Of a stretch of 64,000 nt of DNA, positions 11,169 to 24,250 are shown one piece after another. Each line of letters opens with the position of its first letter. Position 1 is the stretch's first letter. The translations under genes and the position numbers were made by a program. The notes under the pieces were generated by a model. It saw only the letters and a list, made by a program, of their open reading frames with translations, was not told where the DNA came from and searched no databases. Source of the stretch: Sipunculus nudus (taxonomy: Eukaryota > Annelida > Sipuncula > Golfingiida > Sipunculidae); the NCBI GenBank assembly GCA_026874595.1, contig CM049318.1, forward strand, positions 53,791,250 through 53,855,249. The letters run 5' to 3'.

Positions 11169-12009
11169 TAGAGATATAGGTTTAATTTTTACTCTGACTG
11201 AACCTACAAAACACCTTTAATCCAAAAATGTAACATAATTGAAGACTTAATTGTGAAAATCTAAGTAATACCTGGGTATTCATGGGATTCTGCATAGCAC
11301 GTCCTGTGGCAGGAGCTACTTAATAAGAGTATCCTATGGTATCACTACTATTTTAATTTTACAGACTTAATATTAAATTTAAAACCAATATTCATATAAC
11401 AATGTTAATAATGATTTTACCATTTTTCCACAATTCAACCAAATGTGCTACATCAGCACATTGCATTCACCCTGTTATGTTCTCAAGTGCCACTGGGTTG
11501 GTTCCATTTTGCTGGCTTAATGTCACTATAGTTTGATGAAGCAGGAACAAAGTGGGAGCTTATTAAGGCGGATTATTAGTTGTCAGTACACAGTGACAAA
11601 TCCTTGAGAAGCCGTATTTTTATATTCACCTGTTACTAAAGTTTACCTTTATATTCTAAACTATTTATATTCCAAACTATCATTCCTCCATTTCTTATGT
11701 TGGTTATGACAATATTATAACCTTTAATACTGTATATATACAGAGTGAAGAGTGGATGTTTTATTTTTATCATTAACTAGGTGTGGTCGGACAATGGTCC
11801 TCAGAGGGACCAGCATTTCTGGTAGTGCTGGACTAGTTTACATGTGGGTGAAAAATTAAGTTAAATTTGAAAAATATGACAAACAAAAACAGGTTTTTAT
11901 CCATATGCATGAGCGAAAAACCCTACTGGATCAAATGAAATTAAAGAAAATATGTCTGAAATGATATTAAAGAAGATATGTCTGAAATAATGTGTGCAAT
12001 AGAAAATCA
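11169..12009. other. AT-rich non-coding stretch
   Basis: Right flank of the DIRS insertion. No feature recognised. Confidence 0.5.
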
Positions 12010-12960
12010 CTGAATGTAGTCTGTTGGCCATATTTGATTTTGAGCAAGTCTGTAATGCAATTGGTTTGGAGCCCTCATAGTCACCAATGATCCCTGTGAA
12101 ATTGGGAAAGCTGCAGAAGGTTGTTGTTGAGTTATTGCGCGTGAGAGAAAATCAGCGATCGGGCTGTGGCAGCCATATTGGAATTCCAACAGGTCAGTAA
12201 TTCAATAGGTCTGTAGCCCTCATAGGTACCAATCATCCCTGTGAATTTGGGAAAGCTGCTGTAGGCTGTTGTTGAGTTATAGCAAGCAAAAGAAAATCAG
12301 GGATCAGGCTATGGCAGCCATATTGGAATTCTGACATGTCTGTAATTCAATAGGTCTGGAGCCCTCATAGGTACCAATCATCCTTGTGAATATGGGAAAG
12401 CTGCAGTAGGTTGTTGTTGAGTTATTGCACGCAAAAGAAATTTAGCGATCTGGCTGTGGCGGCCATATTGGAATTCCAACAGGTCTGTAATTTTAAAGGT
12501 ATGGAGCCCTCATAGGTACCAATCATCCTTGTGAATTTGGGAAAGCTGCAGTAGGTTGCTGTTGAATTATCGCTTGAGGAAGAAAAACAGCGATCGGGCT
12601 GTGGCGGCCATATTGGAATTTTGACAGATCTGTGATTCAATAGGTCTAGAGCCCTCATAAGTACCAATTATTCCTGTGAATTTGGGAAAGCTGCAGTTGG
12701 TTGTTGTTGAGTTATCGCGCGCGAAAGAAAATCAGCGATCTAGCTGAGGCAGCCATATTGGGTTTAAGACAGGTCTGTAATTCTATAGGTTTGGAGCACT
12801 CATAGGTACCAATCATCCCTGTGAATTTTGGAAAGCTGCATTAGGTTGTTGTTGAGTTATCACGCGCAAAAGAAAGTGTCACTGACGGAAGGACAGAAGG
12901 ACAGATGGACGGACTGACACGGTGAGCACTTTAGGGCACTGCTTGTCAAGCGGGGCCCTA
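12010..12960. repeat. Six-copy 145-bp tandem satellite with a GGAC-rich tail
   Basis: The marker CCAAT.ATCCCTGTGAATT (with variants) falls at 12084, 12229, 12374, 12519, 12664 and 12809, exactly 145 bases apart each time. Each unit also has GGAAAGCTGCAGTAGGTTGT and a GCAGCCATATTGG block. The array ends in a GACGGAAGGACAGA-type tract and a GGGGCCCTAATAA terminus, resembling the ends of other dispersed repeats here. Short - strand open frames in this array are repeat-derived. Confidence 0.92.
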
Positions 12961-13551
12961 ATAATTATAAATTAAGAATTAAGAAAAATGACCAATACAC
13001 CACATTTTAAGTTGTTATGAATGAGATATGATAGTTATTTGTGTGGACCATTCTTACACACTGAGCAATGACAGATAGGGATAGCCCCTTGATTAGATGG
13101 CAACCCACCAGGCTGGCCCTACTGCATGCTGCTGCGCAGTGGTGATAGTTTCTCCTGAAATCATGGGTCCCAATTAGGAATTTCCTCACATTAAATAAAA
13201 TTATATAACTTCGGAAATGATGGTCATATTTCCTTCATTTAAAAACTATTATGGTCCTGAAATAAAAATATGTCCAGTGGTATTTTCTTTTACTGAGAAT
13301 AGTATGCAGGACATGTTTTGATGATAGAACCCCTGCTGACAGTCTCCATTCAAGACATACTGATCCCCCATTTTTTCAGTGAAAATAAAGGTCCCGAGCA
13401 GAAATCTCTTAGCAAGCTGATGAAGGTAGCATTCATCCCACCATTTTCTCTTATTATCGCTCAAGTCAGCAGCCTCACTTCCCTTGAATGACATTATGGG
13501 CAGATTCAACGACTAAAACATTATATACTACAATCTTATATCATTTTGATT

Positions 13552-13830
13552 AAAATTACATTCTCTCTAAAAATGGAAAATTCATAAGTGGAGTGAATAC
13601 ACACGAGAAATTTGAATGGAAAGTGTCTCTTCCTGTGGGTTTCTTCCCGCCGACCTTCACCTTTGTAAAAATCCACGACATGTTACGAGACTTGGCGAGA
13701 CTTGATGGGAGGCCATATGAAACCGTGCGGCAGGACTCGCTCTGTGTATATTGTGATGGTAACCGGTAAAAACGAAGCCATTTCGGATTACAATAAGGAA
13801 ACCACCACCCATTTAAGAGAGGTAAGCTAT
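13552..13830. other. CpG-rich patch, possible exon or promoter
   Basis: A dozen or so CpGs cluster in about 220 bases of otherwise CpG-poor DNA. The + strand is open from 13552 to a TAA at about 13771, giving a peptide with PVGFFPPTFTFVKIHDMLRD. The - strand is open over the same bases, with an ATG near 13683 starting MSWIFTKVKVGGKKPTGRD. A donor-like GAGAG/GTAAGC lies at about 13820 on the + strand. It could be a first exon in either direction or an old repeat. I recognise no protein. Confidence 0.25.
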
Positions 13831-14509
13831 TTTTAACTTGAAACACAAGCTACACAGTGTCTTTGTCTAGTTTTCCACCCTGTCCTTATCAGAGAAACCG
13901 CATCAGTTTAGGGCGTCTGAGAGACATAGGATCTCCCAGTCCCAGATTCCGCTTGCCAAACCGGTGATTCAGGGAAGTTGCCTGTTTCCGATTTTCAGCT
14001 GATTCATACATATACCTTCTATATGCCCTTATATGACACATATAAGACAACTTTAATATCACGATGTGTTTTAATTTCTCAACATGCACATATAACCACT
14101 GTAGGTACACTTTTTGTGAGAGTATTTACAAGTTTGAACACAACAATCAACATCCTTCAGTAAACTTGGGGAAACACCTACTTTTTGTCACAACACAAGT
14201 TCCTGCACAAGTTCAGTCCAAGTTGTTTTACATCTTGTTGACATCAAGGCACATTTCAATTTTATAGGCTTTAGCTTAATTATTTTCAGGTGGTACTATG
14301 TTAGTTTTTATGTGAATGTGTGCTAATCCTTTAACTTTTGTTTGTAAACAAACATTTTTTTTCAGTATTTGGTATCTTCACACAAGGCATGATTATTTTT
14401 CATTTATGTGACTTTTTCAATTTGCATTTTAAATTTCTCATGTAACCTGTCTTTCAGTTTATTGCCAGTTTAACAGGTAGTTTGTGAAACATCGCAAAAT
14501 CGTTATGAT

Positions 14510-14745
14510 ATAGATATATACATCTCATGATTGACAGGTGCTGTGTCTCAGCGATGCACAGAATCCCACGCGCTATGTTCATGTTGACACCTGTGATCAT
14601 GCCCAGTCCACTGTTTTTAACTCTCGTTAAAGTAAGCAAACTGTTTTAGGGCAATATTTTGGCAGGTTCATATTTATTTTTAAGGGAAGAAGCTATTATT
14701 AGTGTTAATACAATATGCTTTACAGATGATTAGGCCCCTTTAAAA
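14510..14745 (+). repeat. Dispersed repeat, partner of 55755-55995
   Basis: Shares in order, with the reverse complement of 55755-55995: TGATTGA.AGGTG, ATGTTGAC.CCTGTGATC, the AGTAAGCAAAC block and the terminus GATTAGGCCCCTTTAAA. Identity is moderate, suggesting an old family. Its left edge is unclear. Confidence 0.65.
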
Positions 14746-15969
14746 GAATGCCTGTTTATAGAAACTTTCTTAGCTTTGATACAGTGATACCTAAAGCTAT
14801 GCTCCCATTCCATAGGCATATGACTTGTAAGCTTGCACTTATGTGATAAAAATTTATCCTTTGGGTATATCACTATTGCCACTAAATACATCCATGAAGG
14901 TGAATGCAAGCTGTAGCTCAATGTTGCCAGTAAAATTTCGTGAGGCTGACGTCACAAAGGCTAACCTGTCATACAGCAGTCACTTTGTAACTCTTGAAAA
15001 TGATGTAATAGAGGATGGTGTTTACAGTACTAGCTTAAAGCAAAGCCAGCATGCTGAAGGCACAGATGCTGTTCAATAATGGTGATGTGAAGGTATTGTA
15101 AGAATTCATAAAAAACTGTTTCTGCAATGGACTTTAAATACGTTAAGCAACATATTATTTTCAGAAATAAGTCATAACACTGGTTTACAGATTTGGAACA
15201 TGTGATAAATTCTGTGATTTTTAATCAAACTTTAACAAATGAAACAAACATTTCTCCTATGTCACTGTGCAAAAAAGACTAGGAATTGCTTGTCACAATG
15301 GCATTGTCTATATGGAAACACACCCAGCAAACTGTTTGTGACTGTCACTGACTGAGTTATATTCATCTTCTTGTTCCCTTGCACACTTGTGGAAATGTAG
15401 CTTGGGTTGTTTTTCATTTCTCCATTGCCTCCTTCATATGGCAGTTATGAAATGATTTTAAGCCACTTTACACTGAATAGAGAGTGGACCCATGGTAGTC
15501 TGAAGTGGAGATTGTTATTTCTACCAGAAAGTTATGTTTTTACCCAGTTTCTCTGTTGTTTGTTTGTTGATATGTTTGGTGACAGGGTCACGAAAATAAT
15601 ACTTAACCGAGTGATGAAAAATGTGTCAGGAAACTTCATGAAATTTCGGTTCAAATATGTATCCAATATGATAGGAGTAATCTCCCTTTGTGGAGGTATG
15701 CACACTACTGAAGGCCAAGATATATTTAGTTTATAAATATATAACTGTGTGTGTAAGTTATTAAGTGAACACTTTGCAAATAAGTCATGTGATCTGCCAA
15801 ATCAGAATTAGTCACATGCTCTTTACATGAGCCAGTCCAACAATCCTTAACACCGGTATGTATCCAGTCCTCAAACTGAAAAAGAGCCCAATGAGAAAAC
15901 AGTAAATTTATACCTGTCTTATGGACCATGATACAACCATGCAACATAGTGTGTATTAATACTCCATAT

Positions 15970-16639
15970 TACGCTCCCGAGGCAGCCGAAATCTTGCGCT
16001 TCTAAAGAAGCAACTGATTTTCACGCTGCCAGCTTTGACCGTTTATGATATATTTAGACACCAGATGGCGGTTCGTTGTCCACTGAAATAAACATGCGTA
16101 TGATGTGACAAGCAACCAATCAGATGCCAATAAACAAACACTCGACAGGCATCCAAGCTCCGCTTGATGAGTTTCCGGTCGAATTTAAATTGCTCCCTCT
16201 GCATTCTCGCATCATCGACCGATTCGATTATTATGACTGTGTTAGCGTAGCCCTGTATCTGTTGTCTGCTGAACTGAAACCAGCCAACGAGGTGTGCACG
16301 CAGCCTTTGTTGTTACGTTTCGTTTGAATTACAGCTCACCGGCCGAGCATCCTATGTGCCCAAGGCCCTAATCAAACAACGTCAGGGGCAATTCTCTCTG
16401 AGCCTGTGGCCTGTTCAGACGGTTACGCTAGGGGGTGAGCTGTCACTCAAAAAGAAATGAATATGATTGGCTCCGTGTATTCCTCGCTTGGCTTTGTCTT
16501 CAAGCACAAGGTCTCATCTGATTGGACAAAAATACAGTGCTCCCCTCTGGTGTTGCAATTCAGGATACGAGGTCATAACAAACAGCGCCTTACGATATAG
16601 GTAGTAGCCCTATAGGTAAAGCGCTGTGTAAAGAGCGTA
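15970..16639 (+). mobile_element. Non-autonomous short-TIR element, copy 1 (9-bp target duplication)
   Basis: Ends are TACGCTC...GAGCGTA. The flanks are ACTCCATAT (15961-15969) and ACTGCATAT (16640-16648), a 9-bp duplication with one change. The body is highly similar to 28158-28856. It carries three CCAAT boxes (16116-16120, and inverted at 16466-16470 and 16521-16525) and a subterminal hairpin (CAGCGCCTTAC with TAAAGCGCTG). No transposase is present. Nine-base duplications fit Mutator-like (or Merlin-like) elements; the superfamily is inference. Confidence 0.85.
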
Positions 16640-16648
16640 ACTGCATAT

Positions 16649-19600
16649 ATGTTGGATAATAAATATTTAATTAAAATCTTTAAAATATTATAGTTGTATA
16701 CAGAAGCCATTATCATAAATCAAGTCCATATTTAAAGATTTAAAAGTTTCTTCTGACATAGTAAATATTAGTGGTAAGAATTGGTTGTAAAATCAAGTTC
16801 AGTGATTGCAAGAGCAAAAATTACAAATGATCAAGTATTTATGTCAACTATGGGTTGTTTGCTTTCATAATTGAATAAATTTGTTGCACTTGCATAATTG
16901 TTCACAAACAATTATAAATGCAAATCCAAGAAGTATTTTATTATCTAGAAGAAATGTATTTTTATGCTGTCAGTAACATACTCAAGGTGTGATACATACC
17001 GGTACTGCATTAAAACTGAATCTGACTCTAACAGTCAACAACCCAGCCAGGACCTTCGCCTTCCAGGGTATGCAAGTTGGACTGTATGTACTGATTTTAT
17101 TCGGTTAATATTTTCAGTATTATTATGTACATCAGATTTTACCTTAATATACAGAAGATACATTAACTGATTAATTAATATATGATCATCAGTTATTATA
17201 TTTCTGTCAGTCATTAATCATTATTTTATAACCAATATTCTTATTCTTACCACTACTAAAAAAAATGGATTTATAATTTTACACCACATTTTGATGAGCT
17301 AAAATTTTAAAATAGTTTTGTTTAAAAAGTAAAAAACTAATTATATATTATCTGACACAGACTGTTTTAAACAGGGGTGTTAATTATGCTTAAATTCATC
17401 TAGATATACATCATTTCTTGTAAAATATATGTATCTGTTTGAAAAACATGGTACATGGACATTGTATATACTTGTCAGACAGACTGACATCTGGGGCTGT
17501 GTACGGAATAAGGTGATACACCGTGGCCAGTTTCTAGTACTGCCAACTCATGTGTTATTGGTACCAGCTGTAAATGATTAAAGTCACCATAGTAATGTTA
17601 ATACATTAGGCATGCTTATTATAGAATTGGGTGTTGTCACCGACCTGACTCAATACTTAGTAATGAAGTCAAGAGTGCCACTGGAAACCAAACTTTATGG
17701 ATTTGATTTCACAATGGGCTATAAGAGTCAGAGAAATAAGGCTCTTGGATAGCAGTTGGGTTATTTTTTTATAAATTCCCTTTAGGAGAGGTCTAAATGT
17801 TTCATGTGATAATCTTTCATTGTGTTATTTTGATTTACTTAATTTATGTTTTATAGTTTAGTTTTGAAATTATTGCATTGTACAAATGTTTTCATTATTT
17901 TACAGCTAGAGTCTGAATTAAATGCAAGAACTCAAATTTAAATCCAAGTATGTTGTGATAAAAAAGGATGTCCATGATGTTTTGGATAACAATTACTGAA
18001 TTAGAGACTTGGTTGTATTGTGTAAAACAATTAATTTTATGGACTGAGGAATTGTAGTGTTAACTTGGTTGTTATCTGTCAATGGTTTTAGTTTAAAATG
18101 GCAAAATTAACTAGAATGAAGAGAGCAGACCTTGTGGTCAAGGTTGTATGTTGAAGCTTAAGTTATTGGTACAAATGAGAGAATGTCACTATACAAAAAG
18201 TATATTTGTGCTGGGATTTGGACTTTGGTGGCTGCCTGTAAGAGGTACTACACATGGGCCCACTGCACCTGGCATCAATGCTGTCTGTCAGTTTTGAAGA
18301 ATAGGAATTATGAGTCCTCTCATTAAAGAAGCCTTTTTATATTGAAATGACAAGATGGAATTAAGAACTGCATTCTGTTTCTACAGGGAAAATAGCAATC
18401 CTGCAACAGCATTAACTCAAAAACTAATTTTTTCACCTTATACCAACATCCCCTAAAATTTCTTGAAAATATATGGATCCTAACTTTCCCTTGGTATTCC
18501 TTGCAAGGGAAAACTAGTTAAAATGTTTCTTGCTTCTTCTATTTGGGCACTTGGTTGAGGAACCCAGTGGTAGGCTAGTCATACATGGTGGATTGTCAGT
18601 TTGTTATTTCCTGGTGATCCTCGGGGAATCAGGTATGAAATTGGCAGACCAGAAGCCCACTGAATCAGAGCAAGATTGGTATTGGCAGCCATAGAAATCA
18701 GTCACCATCGTGACCGGTAGACTGATATTTCCCTATGGGGCAGTAAATTGAAATTCAGTTTTCGCACTGGTGACATTCCGGTGCTTCATAACACACTGTC
18801 TTCATGTTTCTCCCTTACAGACCTCATGGACAGTTATGCACACAAAATATCACACATCTCAAGTATTATTGCTCCTTCTGATTAACAGATTATGTCCTTG
18901 CACAATTTATTTGCTTAATTACTGAATTAGAATATTGCCTTATGGCTAGTGTAGTTAGCGGCATATTCATGATGGCAGCCTGAACTTTGCTGGTAAGTTG
19001 CTGTTTTGGCAATTTTAGTTAAATTAAACATTTTAAATTATGAAAATAATAGCCTATTGATAAGGATCATGTGAGTGCACAGGTCTTGATCTGTATTAAG
19101 ATGGTTCTTGTACAGTTCCACTTGCAGTGGAGTTGGTGCTAACAAATTTTGAGAAGCAGACAGGCCCTGCGCTGTAGAATCGTAAATTCCTTTCACGCAG
19201 GCCCTGCTGACCTGTAAAAGACAATTAATTTTTTGATTGATCATTGAGGAATGCATGCACAGCTATTCAGTAATAAAGTATAAATTATAATGTTATTGAT
19301 CCGACTTGGGCAAACCAAAATCAGTTGGGGGAAAAATATTGATAGATAATCCTCACACTGTATAAAGCAGATAATTAAATTTCCAGTTCATTTGAGGCTG
19401 AGGATTTTAATTTGGTCACTTGAGTAATATATAATATTGAGTGGGCCCAGGTGTTTAGGCTGTTGACTTGATCTAGGTGTCTATCCATTAGATTGACTTC
19501 CAAGCAAGTGCTGCTTCCCTTGACAAGGTGAAGCTAGTTTTATGAGTATTTATATTGATCTTCCATTTAGAGTGGGTGCATTGAGCTGGAGTCTGCAGGA

Positions 19601-20292
19601 CCAGTAGTCTCTGTTGTTATCTGGAATCTGCCTTGACATCAAAGTGGGGACACATCAAGATGTTCCAACTAATGACACTAAATCCTGTTTGTCAGCCTAC
19701 ACTGATGAGGAAAATCTGTTTTTATCAATGATGGGAGCAAGTCTCTGCCAGGCAGTGCCAGCGGATCAGTGATGAAATAATTACTGGTTGAACATTCAAT
19801 ACTTTGTCATATTGGAAAATCTTTATGCATTTTCTGATATACTGTTCACCTTTTTGTTTGCAGGCAATAATAAATTAAAAATTGGTTTGTTATGTGCCAG
19901 TCTTAGGTGGGAAGTATTATGGTATGTACCCACAGTTTGTCTGTCTGTTAACATTTAGTGTCGCTGCAATTACTAACCTGGAATATGCTAGATTTTGATG
20001 AAGCTCCAAATATTTTGACCAGTACAGTTTCTTGTCCAAGTTCAATTCCTGCATAAATGCATGCATACTTAATGAGGTTGGAGATGGCCAGACTTTGGTA
20101 GTGCCGTGATGACTTAAAAAAAAAAATCTGATGGATTTTCATAGAAATTAAATTACCAGGAGACTTTTTCACCTGAATTTAATACTCGACATAATCAAGA
20201 TGTTACCGGTCCAGAGGTTACAAGACATGTGACAGGGGCATTATGCATTCTTGCAGTGCTCTTGTTTGATGGTTGGCAATTTCTTCCTAGAG
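16649..20292. other. Non-coding stretch
   Basis: No gene or bounded element recognised. Scattered short open frames have no conserved features. Confidence 0.45.
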
Positions 20293-20361
20293 GGGGTTTC
20301 TTCCCTGGAAACTTCCGGCTCGGAAGAATTAGTTTCCTCCATTTCTTCCGGAAGAAACCCC
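20293..20361. repeat. Hairpin-forming GGAAGAAA/TTTCTTCC repeat
   Basis: GGGGTTTCTTCC near 20294 is the reverse complement of GGAAGAAACCCC near 20350. Further GGAAGAA and TTCCTCC motifs continue to about 20425. Confidence 0.6.
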
Positions 20362-20429
20362 ATTTCCTCCAATTTTATTCCAATGAGGCAATGACTAGAA
20401 AAAAAATCATTTCTTCCTGAAGAAAACTA

Positions 20430-21950
20430 ACCCTGTTTCATGCATGTTGGTCAGGCATTTTTCTCTGTCAGTTCCCCTTTTTTGGATGCGGAAGAGTCAG
20501 AGAGCAGGGTCTTTAATTGAAATAACTTTTATTATGATAATGAGCAGGAAATTATGATGTCCTGTTACCTTGGTGTCACATCCTTGGTTTCTTTATTCTG
20601 CTGCTTGTAACATGTAGTTTGTAAATGGATATATTAATTATAGAAAAGTAGGAAAGCTCATTTTATCATTGATTTATATAGAATAATTATTGTGTCCAAT
20701 GTACTTTCCATTTGATACTGTAGTCCTTTATTTGATCTTCTTAATATTATTATATATATATTTAGTTACACTTACTGTTACATGGTAATTAGTCATGAAG
20801 ATTTGTTCAAACCATGAACTGTTTGCAGCTTATTATGCTCCTGGGCAATTCAAGGAATAATTCCATTCAGCTAGGCTTTTGCATTGTCCATCTTTCTTTG
20901 TTTATGATGATGGTAGTTGTATTGGTAACACCATCACAAGGTCACCCAAACCTACGGCCCAGTGCTTATAATTAAAGATTTCTATTCTATTCTTGCAGGC
21001 ATTTCTAAATTGCTTTTCTGTTCCTTTATTACAAACATTATAATATGATCATTTATATGGATAATTTTTTATGGAATTTTCCTTCAAAATTAAAAAAAAA
21101 CAAAACTAAGATTTATATTGAGAAAGAAGAATCTTACCCTGAAACTTTCATTTATTGGTTTCATTTATTTTAATATTAAATGAACACCATGGAAACTATA
21201 CACTCCGTGCATTATTATATATATCCCAGCATAGTAGGCCTTGGGACTAGAGTATGGTAGATAGGCATTTGAGGCATATTGGTAAACTTAATTGATTGTT
21301 ATGCCTGGAGGAAATATTGGCCATACTAATTGCCTATGGTTCAATTGATCAGGAGCTCACATTAATTAGCTGGCATATAATCAGGTAGAACTAATTAAAT
21401 TACACCCCACTCTTGGATCTAGTACACTAGGTGTATGTACACCACAGGCTGGGCCAGCAGTAAGAAATAGTGTTTTTTAGCATGATAAATGGCTGTCAGC
21501 CAGGTCAAATTCCTGTAAACAGAGCACTTTAATTGGCAGCCCCTGGCCCAATGCTTGAATGAGTTGTGGGCTTTAGGGAACACCTGGTTAGCAGTGTTAC
21601 CTAAGGTTTTCTGGTAGGAACACAAGAAAAATACTAGTTCTGTGGCATGTTGAAAATTATGGCTGAATGGTGGAGTAGATTTATGTACTACTGTCACCCA
21701 ACTGTAGGCATTTTAATAGCAGCCAAGGCAACAGTTTAAATTTTGGTCTGCAGACCAGCAGTGCAACTGAGAGTTCATTATGCTTGTGAGGGAAACTACA
21801 TATTGCCTCTGGATACGGGTCTTGATATTTACCAAAAAGTATACTGAAAAGTACATAAAAGTATACGGAAAAGTACTGAAATGTACCCAAGAGTATATTT
21901 TGGACACTTTCAGGTATGCTGTTAAGTAATTTTCTAAAAATATTTGTATT
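20430..21950. other. AT-rich non-coding stretch
   Basis: No gene seen. Confidence 0.45.
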
Positions 21951-23030
21951 TTTAGCTCAGCTGACTTTCAGTCATGCTGGGCTATAGCGTTGGGTCTTGG
22001 TCCATCGTCCTTCCGTCTGTCCGTCCGGCCATCCGTTAGCAGGGCACAAATCGTAACCGTAGGGGCTAGGGCTATGAACCCTATGCAGTCTTAGAGGTTC
22101 TAAAAAGATCTCCTTGCAAACCTGAAATTAGGTCACTGCGACCTATATTCTCGAAGTTATGGGGTGTGTTTGCTCCCACCAGAAATAATTCTTTTAGCCA
22201 AAATTTTCATTCCAAACCTTCCATCTTTCACATACAGCTCACCTACCAACAAGGGAAGAACCATAATTATTTTGAGGTCACAAGGTCAAAGGTCAAGGTC
22301 ACAGAACAAACTTCTTTGAAAAGCCTGTGGATGCATTTTAAGCCAAACCTTTCATCCCAATTCTTTGATCTTTCACATATAGCTCACCTACGAAGTGGGA
22401 GAAGAATCCTATAGATGTTGAGGTCACAAGGTCAAAGGTCAGGGGCACAGGATCCCATTTCTTTGAAAAGGTTGTGGACACATTTCAAGCTAGACCTTTC
22501 ATTCAAAACCTTTCAGCACTGATATCGCTTCTCTGCCAACAGGGGAAAAGACCTGTTGATTTTGAGGTCAAAGGTCAAGTTCACAGCACCCTCTTCTTGT
22601 GTGGAGTCATTTTCAAGCAAACTTTTCAATCTATACTTTCCATCTGTCATATATGGCTTACCTACCGATAGGGGAAGAAGCCTATTGATGTTGAATTCAA
22701 AAGGTCAAAGGTCAAGGTCACAATATTGTTCTAAATGCTTGTGAACATATTTCAAGTGAAACTGTTTAACCCAAACCTTCAGTCTTTCACATATGCCACA
22801 TCTATGCATCACTGAATGTAATTCAAACTTCATATTTATGGGTCTTTTTGCATGAAGAAATAACTAATTGATTTTGAGGTCAGGAGGTTAAAGGTTGCAG
22901 GTCTAAGTTATTCACTCATTGGTTGCCAAGTAATTACACCCGGCCAGATGTAAGTGGTTAGTAGTTACCCATCATTTAGAAAGAATCCACTTGATATGTG
23001 GGCAAAAGGCCAAGGTCATAGGTCAGGGAT
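21951..23030 (+). repeat. AGCTCAGCTGACT-head repeat, copy B, with AGGTCA arrays
   Basis: Opens with TTTTTAGCTCAGCTGACTTT and TCCGTC runs like copies A and C, but the body differs. It holds units of roughly 145 bases: CTTTCACATATAGCTCACCT, a GGGAAGAA segment, then GAGGTCA-rich DNA at 22274, 22420 and 22564, with more diverged units near 22695 and 22876. Each unit carries two to four AGGTCA half-sites. Confidence 0.8.
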
Positions 23031-23734
23031 GTTCACAATAACTTATTTTGTAGACCATCTCTATTTTTCTTGTTTTTTTGTATATATAACCATATGGCAC
23101 TCACAACTGGTACATCTCACTATGTGCCCATAATTGTCAGTGACACTTGTGATATATGACTCCCTTTTGTATCAGCTTATGGAGTGATAAGGATATATCA
23201 TTAGTGCATAACAAAAACACTGTTGCCGGAATGCTTTGGCCAGGCATTAAGACTATGAGAGTTAAGTGTCAAGGTTTAGCTACTGCTTTATAAAATGATG
23301 GGAACATTTTGCAGTTTATATCATGGAATCATAGCAATAAACTTAGTTTTCTAGATATCTGAATATTATTATACAAATCATCAGATATACCAGCAAGTGT
23401 TTGTTCTGATAATATGTGGTCTGTACCTGGATTAAGGATGGCTTTATTTGATTACAAGACTCTTAGTGATGCTTTCTGCATTTCTTTTCTTTTAGGTTTT
23501 GCAGTTTACCTACCCTGCTGACCCCATTGAATAGCAAGCTGATAATTAAAACAAATTGGACTTGCACTTTTTACATTTGCATGTTCATAAATCTGATATG
23601 AGAGCTCTCAAACCTGATCATGCCTTTTGAATTGTTTTGGACGTTCATAACTGTTACATTCTTTGGAGCAATTGCTACAAGTTTAGTGTCTTATTGGAGG
23701 ATGTGTGACATCAAATGTCAGACTTCAGTTCAGA

Positions 23735-24250
23735 AATCGGTTCAGGCAAATATAAAGAAACATGCAGTTTTCTGTGAAACTGTACTTTCTTAACCAAGCC
23801 GCATGTCTTAGTGATTCTACTTCAAGAAAAGAAGTTTTTGCCTTTTTTATATTTTCCTATTATAAGTAAAATACGCTTTTAAAAGTTTCATTTTAATTAT
23901 ATATAATAATCAAGAATTAAACCACAACTCAGGACATGTACTTGCTGCATAGATCTGGAGAATTTATGGAGCATTTTAACGCCATACTGCCCATATTGTG
24001 CAGTGTACATCTCGTTACAAAACTCCCCGCTTTTTCTGCAGCTCGCTGCCAGTTCACAGAGGTTTATTACGCCCTCCGTCCTCGCATCTACCGTGGTAAA
24101 CTCAGTTACTTCCGGAAGTTATTTGGAAACAAAGACTCATATTCATGATTTTTATGTAATCGATAGTTGCCTTTGGTAATCGAACGCTTGAAAGTGGCAG
24201 CAAACTGACTGACTTTCGATGAAACTCGATGATCGGCCTAACACTACAGT
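23735..24250 (+). repeat. Dispersed repeat, partner of 51550-52008
   Basis: Shares ATCGGTTCAG, TATAAAGAAA.ATGCA, TGTGAAACTGTACTT and the 3' block TAATCGATAGTTGCCTTTGG through GGCCTAACACTA. The other copy has a deletion of about 120 bases and an insertion of about 70. The end GGCC.A.CACTA resembles hAT-type termini (CAGTG.TGGCC on the other strand), but no matching left end is visible. Confidence 0.75.

Larger units (their letters stand above)
12961..15960. other. Mostly non-coding DNA between the satellite and a TIR element
   Basis: Apart from the CpG-rich patch and the repeat at 14510-14745, I see no supported gene. A perfect CRE-type palindrome TGACGTCA sits at 14947-14954, inside a 78-codon open frame that has no other support. 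Confidence 0.4.

Noticed and set aside
12010-12900. CRISPR-like array
   Set aside because: Whole 145-bp units are repeated with no unique spacers, in a eukaryotic setting; it is a satellite.
14843-15079. 78-codon open frame with a CRE palindrome
   Set aside because: No homology, no splice context, and the TGACGTCA alone is expected by chance occasionally.
15407-15736. 109-codon open frame
   Set aside because: No recognisable domain or composition difference from surrounding non-coding DNA.
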